NCBI GenBank assembly: GCA_033085395.1
Contig: JANQBS010000540.1
Location: forward strand, 1-15,336
Direction: 5' to 3'
Origin: Xanthoparmelia taractica
Taxonomy: Eukaryota > Ascomycota > Lecanoromycetes > Lecanorales > Parmeliaceae
DNA: 15,336 nucleotides
Under the pieces are notes generated by a model. That model was not told the DNA's origin, did no database searches, and saw nothing but the letters and a program-made list of their open reading frames with translations. The position numbers were made by a program, and so were the translations under genes. How positions within the stretch are numbered: position 1 is the stretch's first letter; the number at the start of each line of letters is the position of its first letter. Below, piece by piece: positions 1-8,511 of the stretch.

Positions 1-499
1 TTTAATCTATTTATAGAATTTTATAATTATATAAGCGTTCGCTTAAGCATTTTACTTATTTTTAGAATATAAAAAAATATTATATAATATATTTATTAAA
101 AACTTAATAAGAGTATGGGATATCTTATACCTTTCGATATGATATTCGAAAAACTGATCCCATATCATCAAATATACCACACCTTTCCGACCCGTATCCC
201 AGACTATTCCAGATCTTTCCGACTCGTACTAATAACTAAAGAACGTATGTGATATAGGTAGATAGATATAAAAGAATAATATTATTATTAATATAGTACT
301 TAATAACTTCGATACTAATATATAACGAATACTTATTAAGTATAAGAAGACGATATTATCTCTTTATTATCTTTCAAGTCTATAGCTTAAAAGTTTTAAA
401 ATAAGTAAGTCTAAAGCTATAAATCTAAGAAGAAATAATATATATATATCTAGTAAACTACTCTAGACTTAAGATATTATTTATTTAGCTATTCTTACT
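1..499. other. AT-rich RIP-degraded DNA, no gene seen
   Basis: Almost entirely A and T, with very frequent TpA and very few CpA or TpG dinucleotides, which is the classic footprint of repeat-induced point mutation. No open frame of useful length is seen. It probably carries the 3' part of the pogo-like transposase relic whose recognisable part begins near base 500, but I could not recognise further motifs here. Confidence 0.7.
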
Positions 500-1240
500 T
501 AATATAATATTTATATCTCTATTCTCTAATATCTTTTATTAAGATTTTATTTAACGCTTTTCTTTAAAGATAATAAATAAAGAAAGAAGTCTTCTATTTA
601 TAGATATATACTTAATAAGAGTTACCTATTCTCAATTCTCCTTCTAAGCTTTATATGCCTGCGACTAGTATTTAGAATATAGTACTCTCTCTTTACTAGA
701 AAGATTAAGAGTAATATCTTTCTTATTTATATTATATATATCTTCTATCTAAATATCGTACTTCTAAATAATGAATTTAATAAGCTAAAACTACTATAGA
801 AGTAATTCTAGATTATAAGTTATTATATATTTTTTATCTAGTAGCTAATTAAATTAACTCTATAGATCTAAATAATATTTTAGAAAGCTACTTATCTAAT
901 TATACCTTAGATAATCGTAATCTCCTTTTTCTTTTTGTATTTTAAGAACTATATATTAAACTAAAGAGACTCTTAAAGACTAACTTTACTTTATTAATTA
1001 TAGAATCTATAATTCTAAAGCTTGCTTCTCTATAGAGCTTAATCGCTAATAGACTTAATAGGATTCTTAATAAGAACGAGTAGTTTTATTAATACGTCGA
1101 TTAAGAGTAGTAGACTCTATACTATAGAATCTTATAGTCGCGTTTATAGAAGACTTTTTTTATTAAGAGTTATTCTTAAAAGCTAAGATGTTCGCCTTAT
1201 ATTTATTAATTACGAGGTCTAGATATTTCTCTTTAGAAAG
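500..1240 (-). mobile_element. RIP-degraded Fot1/pogo-type DNA transposase relic
   Basis: Reading the minus strand through stops gives a recognisable pogo/Fot1 transposase. At about 1142-1071 the text ATIRFYSIESTTLNRRIN resembles the psq-type helix-turn-helix of this family (…IYxVPxSTLRxRxxG…). At about 1045-1012 RLSSIEKQALEL matches the start of the CENP-B-type DNA-binding domain (RLxxxEExAL). At about 744-712 EDIYNINKKDI matches the DIYNFDETGF block, with acidic residues changed to N and K as G-to-A mutation would do. At about 650-550 RRRIENR and then SLFIIFKEKR match the GNRxW and PPxIIFKGK blocks further along the catalytic domain. Stops are mostly TAA or TAG. The element is dead. Its outer ends and terminal inverted repeats were not identified, and the 3' part probably runs off the left edge. 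Confidence 0.82.
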
Positions 1241-1935
1241 CTCTTTTAGAGTCTTTAAAGTTATTAATAAAGAATAAAGAAGAATCTAATACGATAGAAT
1301 AAGATTATAAGTTAATAAGTTTATAATCTAATCGCTAGTTATTTAATAGTAATCGACTTATATATAGATAAATCTCTAATCGATATTAAGAAGAGTATTA
1401 AGTAGATATCGACTTTAAGCTTATTATCTTTTAAATACGCTCTATGCTTACTCTTTTATAGTAGAGTAGCGTAAACGATAAATCTCTATTTAATATAGCG
1501 AGCGATAGTTTAATATTATTATTCTTTATTTTATATATTTATAAGTATAGTTAAAGTGAGATATATATATTATCTAGCTCTAAGAGTAATTAGTAGTTAT
1601 ATTAAGTTAACCTCGCTACTACTAGATCTCTTTATTATTCTTAAGATTTTATTTAATTTTCGACTTTCTTTTATATAGAAGAAGTAATAATTAAGTTAGA
1701 TACTTAGCTTAACTTTTATTATATTTTAAATAATAAAACGAGCTAGATATCTAATAAGAATCTTAACTTTAGTTAAATTCTTTAGTTTTTAGAAAATTTA
1801 ATAAAAACTTAGTTAAGATCTTTATCTCTTTACTCTTATATATAGCTACTTATTACTCTATATAAAGCGAGATTAATGTTATAGCTAGCGACGTAAGTAA
1901 GCTATAGCGAGATTGGACGTATAGGGTTACTTATA

Positions 1936-1953
1936 TATCTCGCTAGCGAGATA
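1936..1953. repeat. 18-bp perfect palindrome
   Basis: TATCTCGCTAGCGAGATA reads the same on both strands. Related AGCGAGAT motifs occur nearby at about 1866 and 1905. It may be part of a decayed terminal repeat; no function can be assigned from the sequence. Confidence 0.8.
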
Positions 1954-2038
1954 GCGTTCTTCGCTGAGTATTCTCTATCTAGTTGAATTCTATAACGTAT
2001 GGTCTTACCGCTACGTTAAGAACTATATGCTACGAGTA

Positions 2039-2060
2039 TATGTACGTGCTATGTACGTGC
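2039..2060. repeat. 11-bp tandem duplication
   Basis: The unit TATGTACGTGC is present twice back to back and a third copy begins. It lies at the edge of the AT-rich block, just before a palindrome. Confidence 0.85.
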
Positions 2061-2066
2061 TATGAT

Positions 2067-2082
2067 TATATCGTACGATATA
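2067..2082. repeat. 16-bp perfect palindrome
   Basis: TATATCGTACGATATA is a perfect palindrome seven bases after the 11-bp tandem duplication. Together they look like remains of a transposon terminus, which is inference. Confidence 0.8.
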
Positions 2083-2298
2083 GTGATCTTAGGACTCTTA
2101 GAAGTCTAAAAAAAATGAATTTCTAGAAGTCTGTTTGGGAATCACGTTAGTTATTACTATACTATAGTATTAGACTAATATAGATATGTATCATTTGATT
2201 CTTTTACAGTTAGTTTTCTATAGTTTGAGTATATACGTGTCGTCTCGAAAGAGACGTTTATGAGCTCGGTTTTGTTATTATTAAGAATGTTTTTTTAT

Positions 2299-2392
2299 TG
2301 AAACATAGGGGAATTGAACTCACTTGCCTGGCTGGCTAGCCCTGGGGCTAAAGAGTTAGAAGTGGTCTACTTTCCAACTGCACCAAACGCCC
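2299..2392 (-). pseudogene. tRNA-like relic or SINE head with pol III A and B boxes
   Basis: On the minus strand, TGGTGCAGTTGG (2385-2374) fits the pol III A-box consensus. AGTTCAATTCC (2320-2310) fits the B-box or T-loop consensus apart from its first base. The 5' seven bases GGGCGTT could pair with the 3' TATGTTT mainly through G-U pairs, as if the original 3' strand had lost its C residues by C-to-T change. The T-stem has two mismatches, the anticodon stem does not pair well, and the A-to-B distance is long (65 bases). A run of seven A follows on the minus strand, as in SINE tails. A working tRNA is unlikely. It is either a mutated tRNA pseudogene or the tRNA-derived head of a short retroelement. 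Confidence 0.5.
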
Positions 2393-2572
2393 TCGAATAC
2401 TTAGCACGTACTAATTAGATACAAATATCAAAAAGAATCAGACATGCCAAGAAAGCCATAAGGCTAGCCCTATGCATATCCTAGTGCAGTGCATATCTGG
2501 GTGAACACGTGTAGTTTGAGACAATCCAATACGGATGCCGATGTATTCTGGCAATCCCAGAGCATCAGCATA

Positions 2573-3440
2573 ATGACTTCCGAGCAAGCTTCGCGGTCCC
2601 GTCATAGCAATGGCGAACATAAGGGCATACGCCATAAAATTAAAGGTGTCTTTGGGCACAAGAAAAACGCGATGATATCACAAGCAGGGTCCCAAGTAGC
2701 ACAACCTGAAGAAGGCTCTAGCGTATATCAGTCAAAAGTGATGATTTAGTTAAACTCTAATACCCCTATAGAATAACTCGGAATTATTGCAACCCTCAAA
2801 GTCGGAAATATCGCTAAGGAATTCGCTTAACTACCAGAAGTCAACACTCGCCATAGGCCAAGAACGACATTCACCGCTAATCCAGCACGGTCATAACAAG
2901 GATATAATCGCTGTTGAAGATGCAAAGAATTCGAAAGATCTGTGACTATAGGTATATGAGGCATTGGAACTTCGAGAACCGGATTTGGTGGCAGCTTATA
3001 AGCGTCGGTTGGCCCCTATCAGTACCAATTCCGCAGATCCTTCTCTAAGCCCTGAGCTTATCGAGACCATTATCAACTCGAATTTGCAATACCGGGAAGC
3101 TGATCAGTAGGTCATCAATCTTAGCAAGAAACCAGTCAAAGTGCGGGAACAGGTTGAAAAGGTCATCAAATTCGTCCTCTGGTCCAACGATATCGTTTCT
3201 GAAGCTCCAGATATTCAAGGCTCCCTGTAAATGTTATATTGTTGATATCCTGTATCAATATCTTGTAGTTTTAATAATAAGGAAGAGCTGATCACTTTCG
3301 ACTATGCTCTCTATCAACAGTTGACTGATGACATTGCCTTTGAATGATTATCCTTGTGGTTTAGAGGAAACGATTTTCGCACTCTTCAGTCAGCAGCTTT
3401 TGACAGAGAAACGGAATTAGTCTAGTTGACCGCAAGAGTA
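2573..3440 (+). pseudogene. Broken NACHT_N-type amino terminus of a fungal NLR (STAND) gene
   Basis: The relic opens with ATG at 2573 and a basic stretch (GIRHKIKGVFGHKK) like the start of many fungal NACHT-WD40/ankyrin proteins; this frame stops at 2750. A different frame then reads, from about 2937, DL*L*VYEALELREPDLVAAYKRRL. It continues through SPELIETIINSNLQYREAD to KVREQVEKVIKFVLWSNDIV at about 3200. This matches the NACHT_N layout (DLWxxAYexL, EPdLVxAYekxL, then a helix with NDIV/ISxA). The same frame resumes after a 42-base intron-like segment (GTAAAT to TTGTAG, about 3227-3268) and carries EELITFDYALYQQLTDD to about 3344. In-frame stops lie at 2943, 2949, 3108, 3345 and 3423; each could come from TGG, CAG or CGA by a single transition. 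No P-loop or NACHT core follows. Beyond about 3440 another frame reads MRELEKRELIDAGWVVRR, origin unknown. Confidence 0.72.
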
Positions 3441-3715
3441 TGCGCGAATTGGAAAAACGGGAACTCATCGATGCTGGCTGGGTGGTAAGACGAGCTGCGA
3501 CGTCTCGTGGCTAGCTGATCCGTGTTGATGGGCATCTTGAAAACAATGCTGTCGTTTCTGGTCAGCTGTGCCTCTGTCCAACAGCCAACAGGTCCCGACC
3601 TAGTTGGTCCAATTTGTGGGCGAAAAGGTATTGATTCAGCCGAGAAAGAACGCGATCACTATTCATTTTTGAACTCTCTCTTGCCCCGGAAGACTATAGA
3701 GCCTTCGACTGCGGC

Positions 3716-5659
3716 TTACTCGGGTGCTTTCCCCTTCCTTTGCGGAGCGCTATCTTGCCAAAGTATGAGCAAGTCCCTGACAGACTCACGCTGAACACTC
3801 TCCCTGATCGAGCCCTTCATGACTGCTTCTCTGACCCATGCGTCAAGGACGGCACCAGTGTTTCTGTTGCCCCATTGTTCTCCCTCAAAGCCTATAAGCT
3901 GCGGCAAGACTGCGGAGCGGATCTCGTCTTCCAGACCATACATCTCAAACACGTTGAGGTCGTCATCTCCAGGGTTCGACATCACCCAATTGATCCATGA
4001 TTCAAGTTTGTCCTGAGAGATTTGGAAACGCTTCTCCTCGATGACGGATTCTTTGAGGAATGACAGTAGCATGCTTTGGAACTCCGTCTGCGAGACGAAT
4101 CTTAGTGGTTCCTTTAAGATGTTGTCCACTTCGATTTCGTGAGGGTCGAGGACACTCCTCAGTGGTGACCATGGCAAATTTGAGGTTTCTAAAGACAGTG
4201 CCGAAGACTGGTTCTCGTTGGACTTTTGCCGATCGTGATGCTCAACTTCCATGACCTGTAGTGCTGTAGCTGTTTCTTGGGTACTCGAGGAAGTAGGCTC
4301 GTCCGATGCTGCCAACACTGCTTGTGCAATAGGCAGACTGTCGAGGTAGCTGAACAAATCCGGTGTGTCCTCATCGGCTGCCACATTGTTGTTGTCCTCT
4401 TTGTGCGTAGAAAAGCTCAATTCCTCGACTCTTTTTGGAAATGGTGGCGGAGGCAGCCGTACAAATCGTACAGACTGCTCTTCAGCTGGAATGGCGTCAC
4501 CATCGAGGATGAAATAAGGCGAGGGCACCACGCCAATCTCTCCGCTATCTTTCTTTGCGTTCCACCAGCCAGGAACTTTGTCCCAAGCATCTAGTACCTC
4601 GCCTTTGTCGAAACTAAGTTCATCGGGTTTCTCCGGATTCCTCACGTAACGGTATACTGCCTTCACTCTTCGTGGACCCATGTCGTTATGCAGAGGCAGA
4701 TGTGCGTCGAAAAGGGTAAGGTATCTCGAAGGTGCTAAACCCTCTTCTCCTGTGTCTTTCTTCGCCTGCCACCATTCCCCACTAATTGTAGAAACCTCGA
4801 GCGTTTCAAACCTGACAAAGCCAATTTGCTCAGGATGCTCCTGGCCTGGATCGAAAGATGCTATTGCTTTAGCTAGATACCGCTGCTCATACCTGATGAT
4901 GTCTGAGGAATTGATTTGTATCTTTGGTTTCCTCTTCTTGGCAGTTATCCACGCTTTGCGATAGATCTCGGTGTTGATGACGAAAGCGTCGAATTCAAAG
5001 TCTTGATCTTCCGCTGATGAGGTCGATAATGCGCTTACGCTCCGCTCGGAAAGGCGATCTTGTGCTGTCCTGATGGTCTTCGCGTTGGATGATACCTTGG
5101 AGAATATGCTGCGTGTTCGTGCACTGGTGAGGATATCCATCATTTCAGCCTGAAACTCACTTAGAACATTAGCTAAAATCATACGAGACGCGAGATACCC
5201 AGCCTACGTGTTCAATGCGGTCAGAAGAAGATTCAATGCCGCCACAAGACTGGAGACATGCGCAAGGGCCTCTTTTATTTCGGACACTTTCCACAGGTAA
5301 TCCAATTTTGCTTTGGTCGTGGCTTTCCCATGCTTATCTGTACTCTCGTTGATGACTTTGTGCAGTCTCTCGGTGATGACTGCGAAGGTAGTTTCGCAGG
5401 CGCCCATGGTTGACTGTAAGTTCCTGCCAGACACGTTCTTACCCGATGTCCATCGCGACGCCAACCTTGGTCTAGAGAGCAGGGTATCCTGGATTTTATT
5501 CAAAGCGATAAGTACACAATCGCATTGAGTCTTTGCTGAAAGTACAGACACGTCTGTAGAATTGAATGTAGCCCTGAGCTCGTTGTACTTCTCGAGAGCT
5601 TTGATGCTGCCGTTGACGATGGACGCCACCCCAATCGTAATCGATAAAGGATCCGGCAT
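3716..5659 (-). CDS. HeLo-like domain protein with two SH3 domains (two exons)
   Basis: Predicted as exon 1 at 5659-5208 and exon 2 at 5159-3716, joined across a 48-base intron to give 631 residues. Residues 1 to about 170 match the fungal HeLo-like/STAND N-terminal domain: start MPDPLSITIGVASIVNG, then LDYLWKVSEIKEAL and LNLLLTALNTEFQAEMMDIL, which runs smoothly across the splice seam. Residues about 244-301 (YLAKAIASFDP…GEWWQAKK…GLAPSRYL) and 315-369 (VKAVYRYVRNP…PGWWNAKK…GVVPSPYF) are SH3 domains with the WW, G and PSxY signatures. A proline-rich segment, RLPPPPFPKR, lies at 385-394. Residues about 400-500 are acidic, Ser/Thr-rich and probably disordered. Residues about 500-620 are helical-looking and unassigned. 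The start has G at -3. There is no P-loop, so this is not an NLR itself. A signalling or cell-death adaptor role at membranes is inferred only from relatives. It is the only intact-looking gene here. Confidence 0.85.
5160..5207 (-). other. Predicted 48-base spliceosomal intron
   Basis: The donor GTAGGC begins at 5207 and the acceptor CTAAG ends at 5160, with a branch-like GCTAAT at 5173-5168, 8 to 13 bases before the acceptor. Removing it skips the TAG at 5206-5204 and restores one frame with a split ACT codon. The joined residues (LLLTALNT then EFQAEM) agree with the HeLo-like family. Later acceptors such as TTTCAG (5149) would not keep the frame. Confidence 0.75.
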
Positions 5660-5941
5660 GGCAATTTCTATGCCAGTGTTGGATCAAACGCATTGCTGGC
5701 AACACGAATTGGGTGCAACCTTTATGAGGACTTATCAAAACGCTGAACGGGGCGGAGGAGGCTGAGGCTGTCCAGATTCGAGGCGCAGCTCTTAGCTTGG
5801 ACAAACCACATCTCATCCGGATTTCTCCTATTGCCATCCTATGATGCCCACATACTCGGCCCAACGAGGAATCATAAGATGCTTGCTCTCAATCCTGCAT
5901 AGTCATTTGTGAATGCGGGGTCGTAAAAGGACCGCGGCTTG

Positions 5942-6047
5942 CAGAAGTGAGTGACTTGATAGAGCGAGGACACCAATACTTTTCTCCACTTAGCCGGATG
6001 TCGACTGATCTATTGGTGTCCTCGCTCTATCAGTTAACTCACTTCTG
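5942..6047. repeat. Fold-back element: 37-bp inverted arms, 32-bp loop
   Basis: The left arm (5942-5978) begins CAGAAGTGAGTGACTTGATA and the right arm (6011-6047) is its reverse complement with three mismatches, clustered around bases 12-15 of the arm. The 22 inner bases, including GATAGAGCGAGGACACC, match perfectly. No clear target-site duplication flanks it. It could be a miniature inverted-repeat (MITE-like) element or the template of a hairpin RNA. It sits about 280 bases upstream of the HeLo-like/SH3 gene start. Confidence 0.9.
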
Positions 6048-6458
6048 GATCGTAGAGTAGGAGTCAAGTACTGATCGTCTTGCAATTCTCATGGGTTTTA
6101 ATTTGGCACCTCGGGTCTCACTGGTGGTTATGGGCAAGACATGGGATCTCCATCTCGATAGTAGTCATCTAAATCGAATCTTGATGTTCGAAGTTTTATA
6201 ATACGTGCTTGATTATGGTATTGTAGACTGGATATTAGCCATCGGAGTCTTGCGGGGAAAAAAATTAAGTCTTGCTTGTGGCATGCATATATGGCTTGCA
6301 TATGGTCGACTACGCTCAGGGGGGAACGATAATTTGCATGGCATGATTCAGTAGTAACACATAGAGGTGGCAACCAGCACAAAGCAAACCTACCTACTTG
6401 TTCTTACATCTGCTCATTGCCCGAGCAGAAAACATGACCTTCGTAACCACAGTGGACG
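6048..6458. other. Intergenic, no gene recognised
   Basis: Balanced composition and only short open frames on either strand. An 84-codon minus-strand frame at 6382-6128 has no recognisable motif. Part of the upstream P450 coding sequence may be hidden just before 6459, but nothing matched by eye. Confidence 0.5.
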
Positions 6459-6977
6459 GACATCGTCTTCAGCCCAAACATCACGGCGTTGCCCGTCACT
6501 TTAGCCCCAAATTCACATATCCTCAACAGACTCCCGTTCACTTCTGCTATTATAAGAGAAGCTCTGCGGCTCTATCCTCCTGTCATGGCTGCCCGTGCCG
6601 GCCGACGTCCTCTCCAATCCGCCCACCAACACCCGTTTCTCAACGGAACATTCTCTTGTATGGGGTGCCAATCACGCACTGCGTCGCAATTCATGATGAC
6701 AGATACGCCCCGAGAAGCTTTTGCCGGAGCGCTGGCTCGCCGGCGAGGGAGACCCCCTGTGCCCTGCAGAAGATCCCTGGTGGCCTTTTCAAAAGGGTTC
6801 AAGGGCTTGCATAGGTATGAGCTGGCGATCTTAGAGTAGAAAATCATCCTGGCCGCGACGGTTAATGAGTTTGGAGTTGGGGATGCGTATAGGGAACAGG
6901 ACCTGCAAAATGGAACGGCGAACAGAGCAGGACGGAGCGAACGGGAAAAGAGCGTATCAATTCATCAGCTGAAGTAG
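6459..6977 (+). pseudogene. C-terminal fragment of a cytochrome P450, frameshifted
   Basis: From 6459 one frame reads DIVFSPNITALPVTLAPNSH and then LNRLPFTSAIIREALRLYPP, the P450 K-helix with its ExxR motif. A frame change lies between about 6605 and 6655. The next frame reads LVWGANHALRRNS, two TGA stops (6694-6699), then KLLPERWL and the heme-binding loop FQKGSRACIG. This keeps the FxxGxRxCxG pattern, with the cysteine codon at 6808-6810. One base appears lost just after ATG at 6817, and the original frame resumes as ELAILE, a TAG, then KIILAATVNEFGVGDAY, the usual L-helix and C-terminal strand. A decayed tail with a stop at 6975 follows. The N-terminal two thirds, including the membrane anchor and I-helix, are absent. 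The fungal P450 subfamily cannot be named from this. It is non-functional, since it has at least two frameshifts and three stops. Confidence 0.9.
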
Positions 6978-7494
6978 ACACCCTAGTGAGATCTATCACT
7001 GTAAAGTAGAGAGTCTGATTTTGTAACAGAGGTTCTTATTGCCAAGAACATCCAACCCACGTCCGCCACGTTAGAACTCAGTAGAAGCCAAGTCGATGAT
7101 AAAAGACTAGTAGCACTTTCTGGTGCAAATGGGCGAATTGGCCACAACAATCTTTGAGCTTTCGGCAAGCGTCAAAATCAAATGAGCAACAGCAGAAAGC
7201 TTCGACGATACCACGGTCAAGTAATCTGACGAAAAACCGAATCTGAACCTCAGCTTATTTTGGATGTTCCTAAGATCGAGCCTGGTAGCACCATCATAAA
7301 AATACAAACCGTGGAAGGGCCGGCTGGTACAACACGTCGCGATTGATGCCGGGTTTCATCGTAGCGAATACCTAGGTATGGTACGTACCGTGCCCGGGCA
7401 AGCTGAGCCATGACCGAGGATGCCATCAAAAGCTAGCGATGCAAGCTACAAGATGCTCCGCTGGTAGATGTTGATAGAGAAGCACAGTTACGCC
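6978..7494. other. Intergenic, no gene recognised
   Basis: Only short open frames (61 and 66 codons on the minus strand) with no domain-like text. Nothing supports a gene or RNA here. Confidence 0.5.
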
Positions 7495-7698
7495 GTATCC
7501 CTTTCCTTGTGCTCGGGACGTACACGCTAGCAGGGGCCAAATGTAGGGATGCTATTGGTCACATCACTGCGTCTAACTGATCTTATCTTGCTTACAAAGA
7601 TTCTGCTTCGCTAGGCAAGATGTGACCAATAATAATCCCTACATCTGGCCCCTGCTAGCGTGTACGTCCCGAGCACAAGGTGACAAGGAAAGGGATAC
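7495..7698. repeat. Long fold-back: 71/80-bp inverted arms, 53-bp loop
   Basis: The left arm (7495-7565) and right arm (7619-7698) are near-perfect reverse complements. They share GTATCCCTTTCCTTGT at the outer ends, GCTCGGGACGTACACGCTAG in the middle and TATTGGTCACATC at the inner ends. The right arm has an 8-base insertion that repeats the adjacent CCTTGT. One A/G difference and a small GC-to-TAT difference are the other changes. A transcript would fold into a long hairpin. It could be a MITE-like element, an inverted duplication or a small-RNA precursor. No target-site duplication is obvious. Confidence 0.93.
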
Positions 7699-8134
7699 CA
7701 ACATTGAATCGCACTAGCCTTTTTCTCTGTTTTTGCTTCACTTCTAATCACGTATCCAACCCGAATGTTTGGTGGTGGTGTTGGGTGGCCCAGGCTATTT
7801 GGAATGGTAGCAACTGCAGAGGTGAAGATCCCGTGGATCCTTGGCAGCATGAGCACAAAAAACAAAATACCTTGGTATTCGGTACGGTACGATCAAACCA
7901 TTTTGGAAAAGAGATCGGCAAGTCTGGGCTCCTTAAACAATTTCCCTTTCTCCAAATCGTATGAACATTTTCGGAGGGGTCCAACTCCCTCGATCAAGCA
8001 GCAGTGCTTTCTCTCCGCCTCAATGGTTAGGTAGCCTTATGCCGTGACCAGCCTATCTGACATGAATACCCAGCCTCCCCGATGACTAAGGAAGGTGCAA
8101 CGAGTCTGTGCACGCCTTGGTCAATAAGTGTAAG
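7699..8134. other. Intergenic, no gene recognised
   Basis: Several overlapping open frames of 78-94 codons exist on both strands, but none has recognisable domain text and they shadow one another. A T/G-rich patch near 7765-7790 makes Trp-rich text in one frame, which is not protein-like. Confidence 0.45.
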
Positions 8135-8377
8135 TTATGGTCTTTGCTGCTCGTCTGTCGTCTGATCTTGTTTCAATTCTTGCAGCAGAGTAGAAGGATC
8201 ATTGTCCGAGGATCTCGATTCCTGTGCCGAACCGGCCTCATCGAAGATAAATGCTTTGCTCTCGGGCATTCTCGCCCTGCCTCTGGGATGCCTCTTTTTT
8301 CCATGCTTGACCACAAGAATGCCAAGAACCAAGAGATGTGCTCGGGAATTTTTGGAAAGTCTTGGCAGTCTTGGCAT
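8135..8377 (-). CDS. Possible small hypothetical ORF or exon
   Basis: An 80-codon minus-strand frame. Its first part includes a short hydrophobic run (HLLVLGILVV), then a basic cluster (KHGKKRHPRGRAR), then a charged tail rich in S, D, E and Q. That order looks like a membrane anchor with a positive-inside flank and a cytoplasmic tail, so it could be the last exon of a membrane protein. The upstream part runs into a 9-bp tandem repeat and no convincing earlier exon was found. Two other minus-strand frames overlap it at similar length, so it may be chance. I do not recognise a family. Confidence 0.2.
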   Translation of the reverse strand: MPRLPRLSKNSRAHLLVLGILVVKHGKKRHPRGRARMPESKAFIFDEAGSAQESRSSDNDPSTLLQELKQDQTTDEQQRP

Positions 8378-8386
8378 CCTTGGCAG
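8360..8386. repeat. 9-bp imperfect tandem repeat, three copies
   Basis: TCTTGGCAG, TCTTGGCAT and CCTTGGCAG follow each other directly. A multiple of three means that length change would keep a reading frame, but no reliable gene covers it. Confidence 0.85.
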
Positions 8387-8511
8387 CCATGCAAGCTTTT
8401 CTCTTCCGCTCCTCCGCCAAACTTCTTATCAAATTTAATCCGTCCAAGCAACTGTGGAAAAAGCAATCAGAATTCAGATGGCACGGAATAGCGGATTGAA
8501 GCACATCCTCT

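Larger units (their letters stand above)
1241..2130. other. AT-rich RIP-degraded DNA between transposon relic and gene island
   Basis: Composition is the same as in the leftmost bases, with dense TpA and stops in all frames. Short palindromes and a tandem repeat near 1936-2082 could be remains of transposon ends. I could not assign a coding family to 1300-1900. Composition returns to balanced between about 2080 and 2160, which marks the edge of the gene island. Confidence 0.65.

Noticed and set aside
2299..2392. Functional tRNA gene
   Set aside because: Acceptor, anticodon and T-stem pairing are poor and the box spacing is long, so only a relic or SINE head is supported.
2489..2749. 86-codon frame as an intact small gene
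   Set aside because: The first 28 codons look unrelated, and the part after the inner ATG at 2573 is the amino terminus of the broken NLR relic.
6572..6847. 91-codon minus-strand frame
   Set aside because: It is antisense to the P450 heme-loop region, which explains the open frame.
7611..8034. Overlapping 78-94 codon frames on both strands
   Set aside because: They shadow each other, one begins in the fold-back arm, and none has domain-like text.
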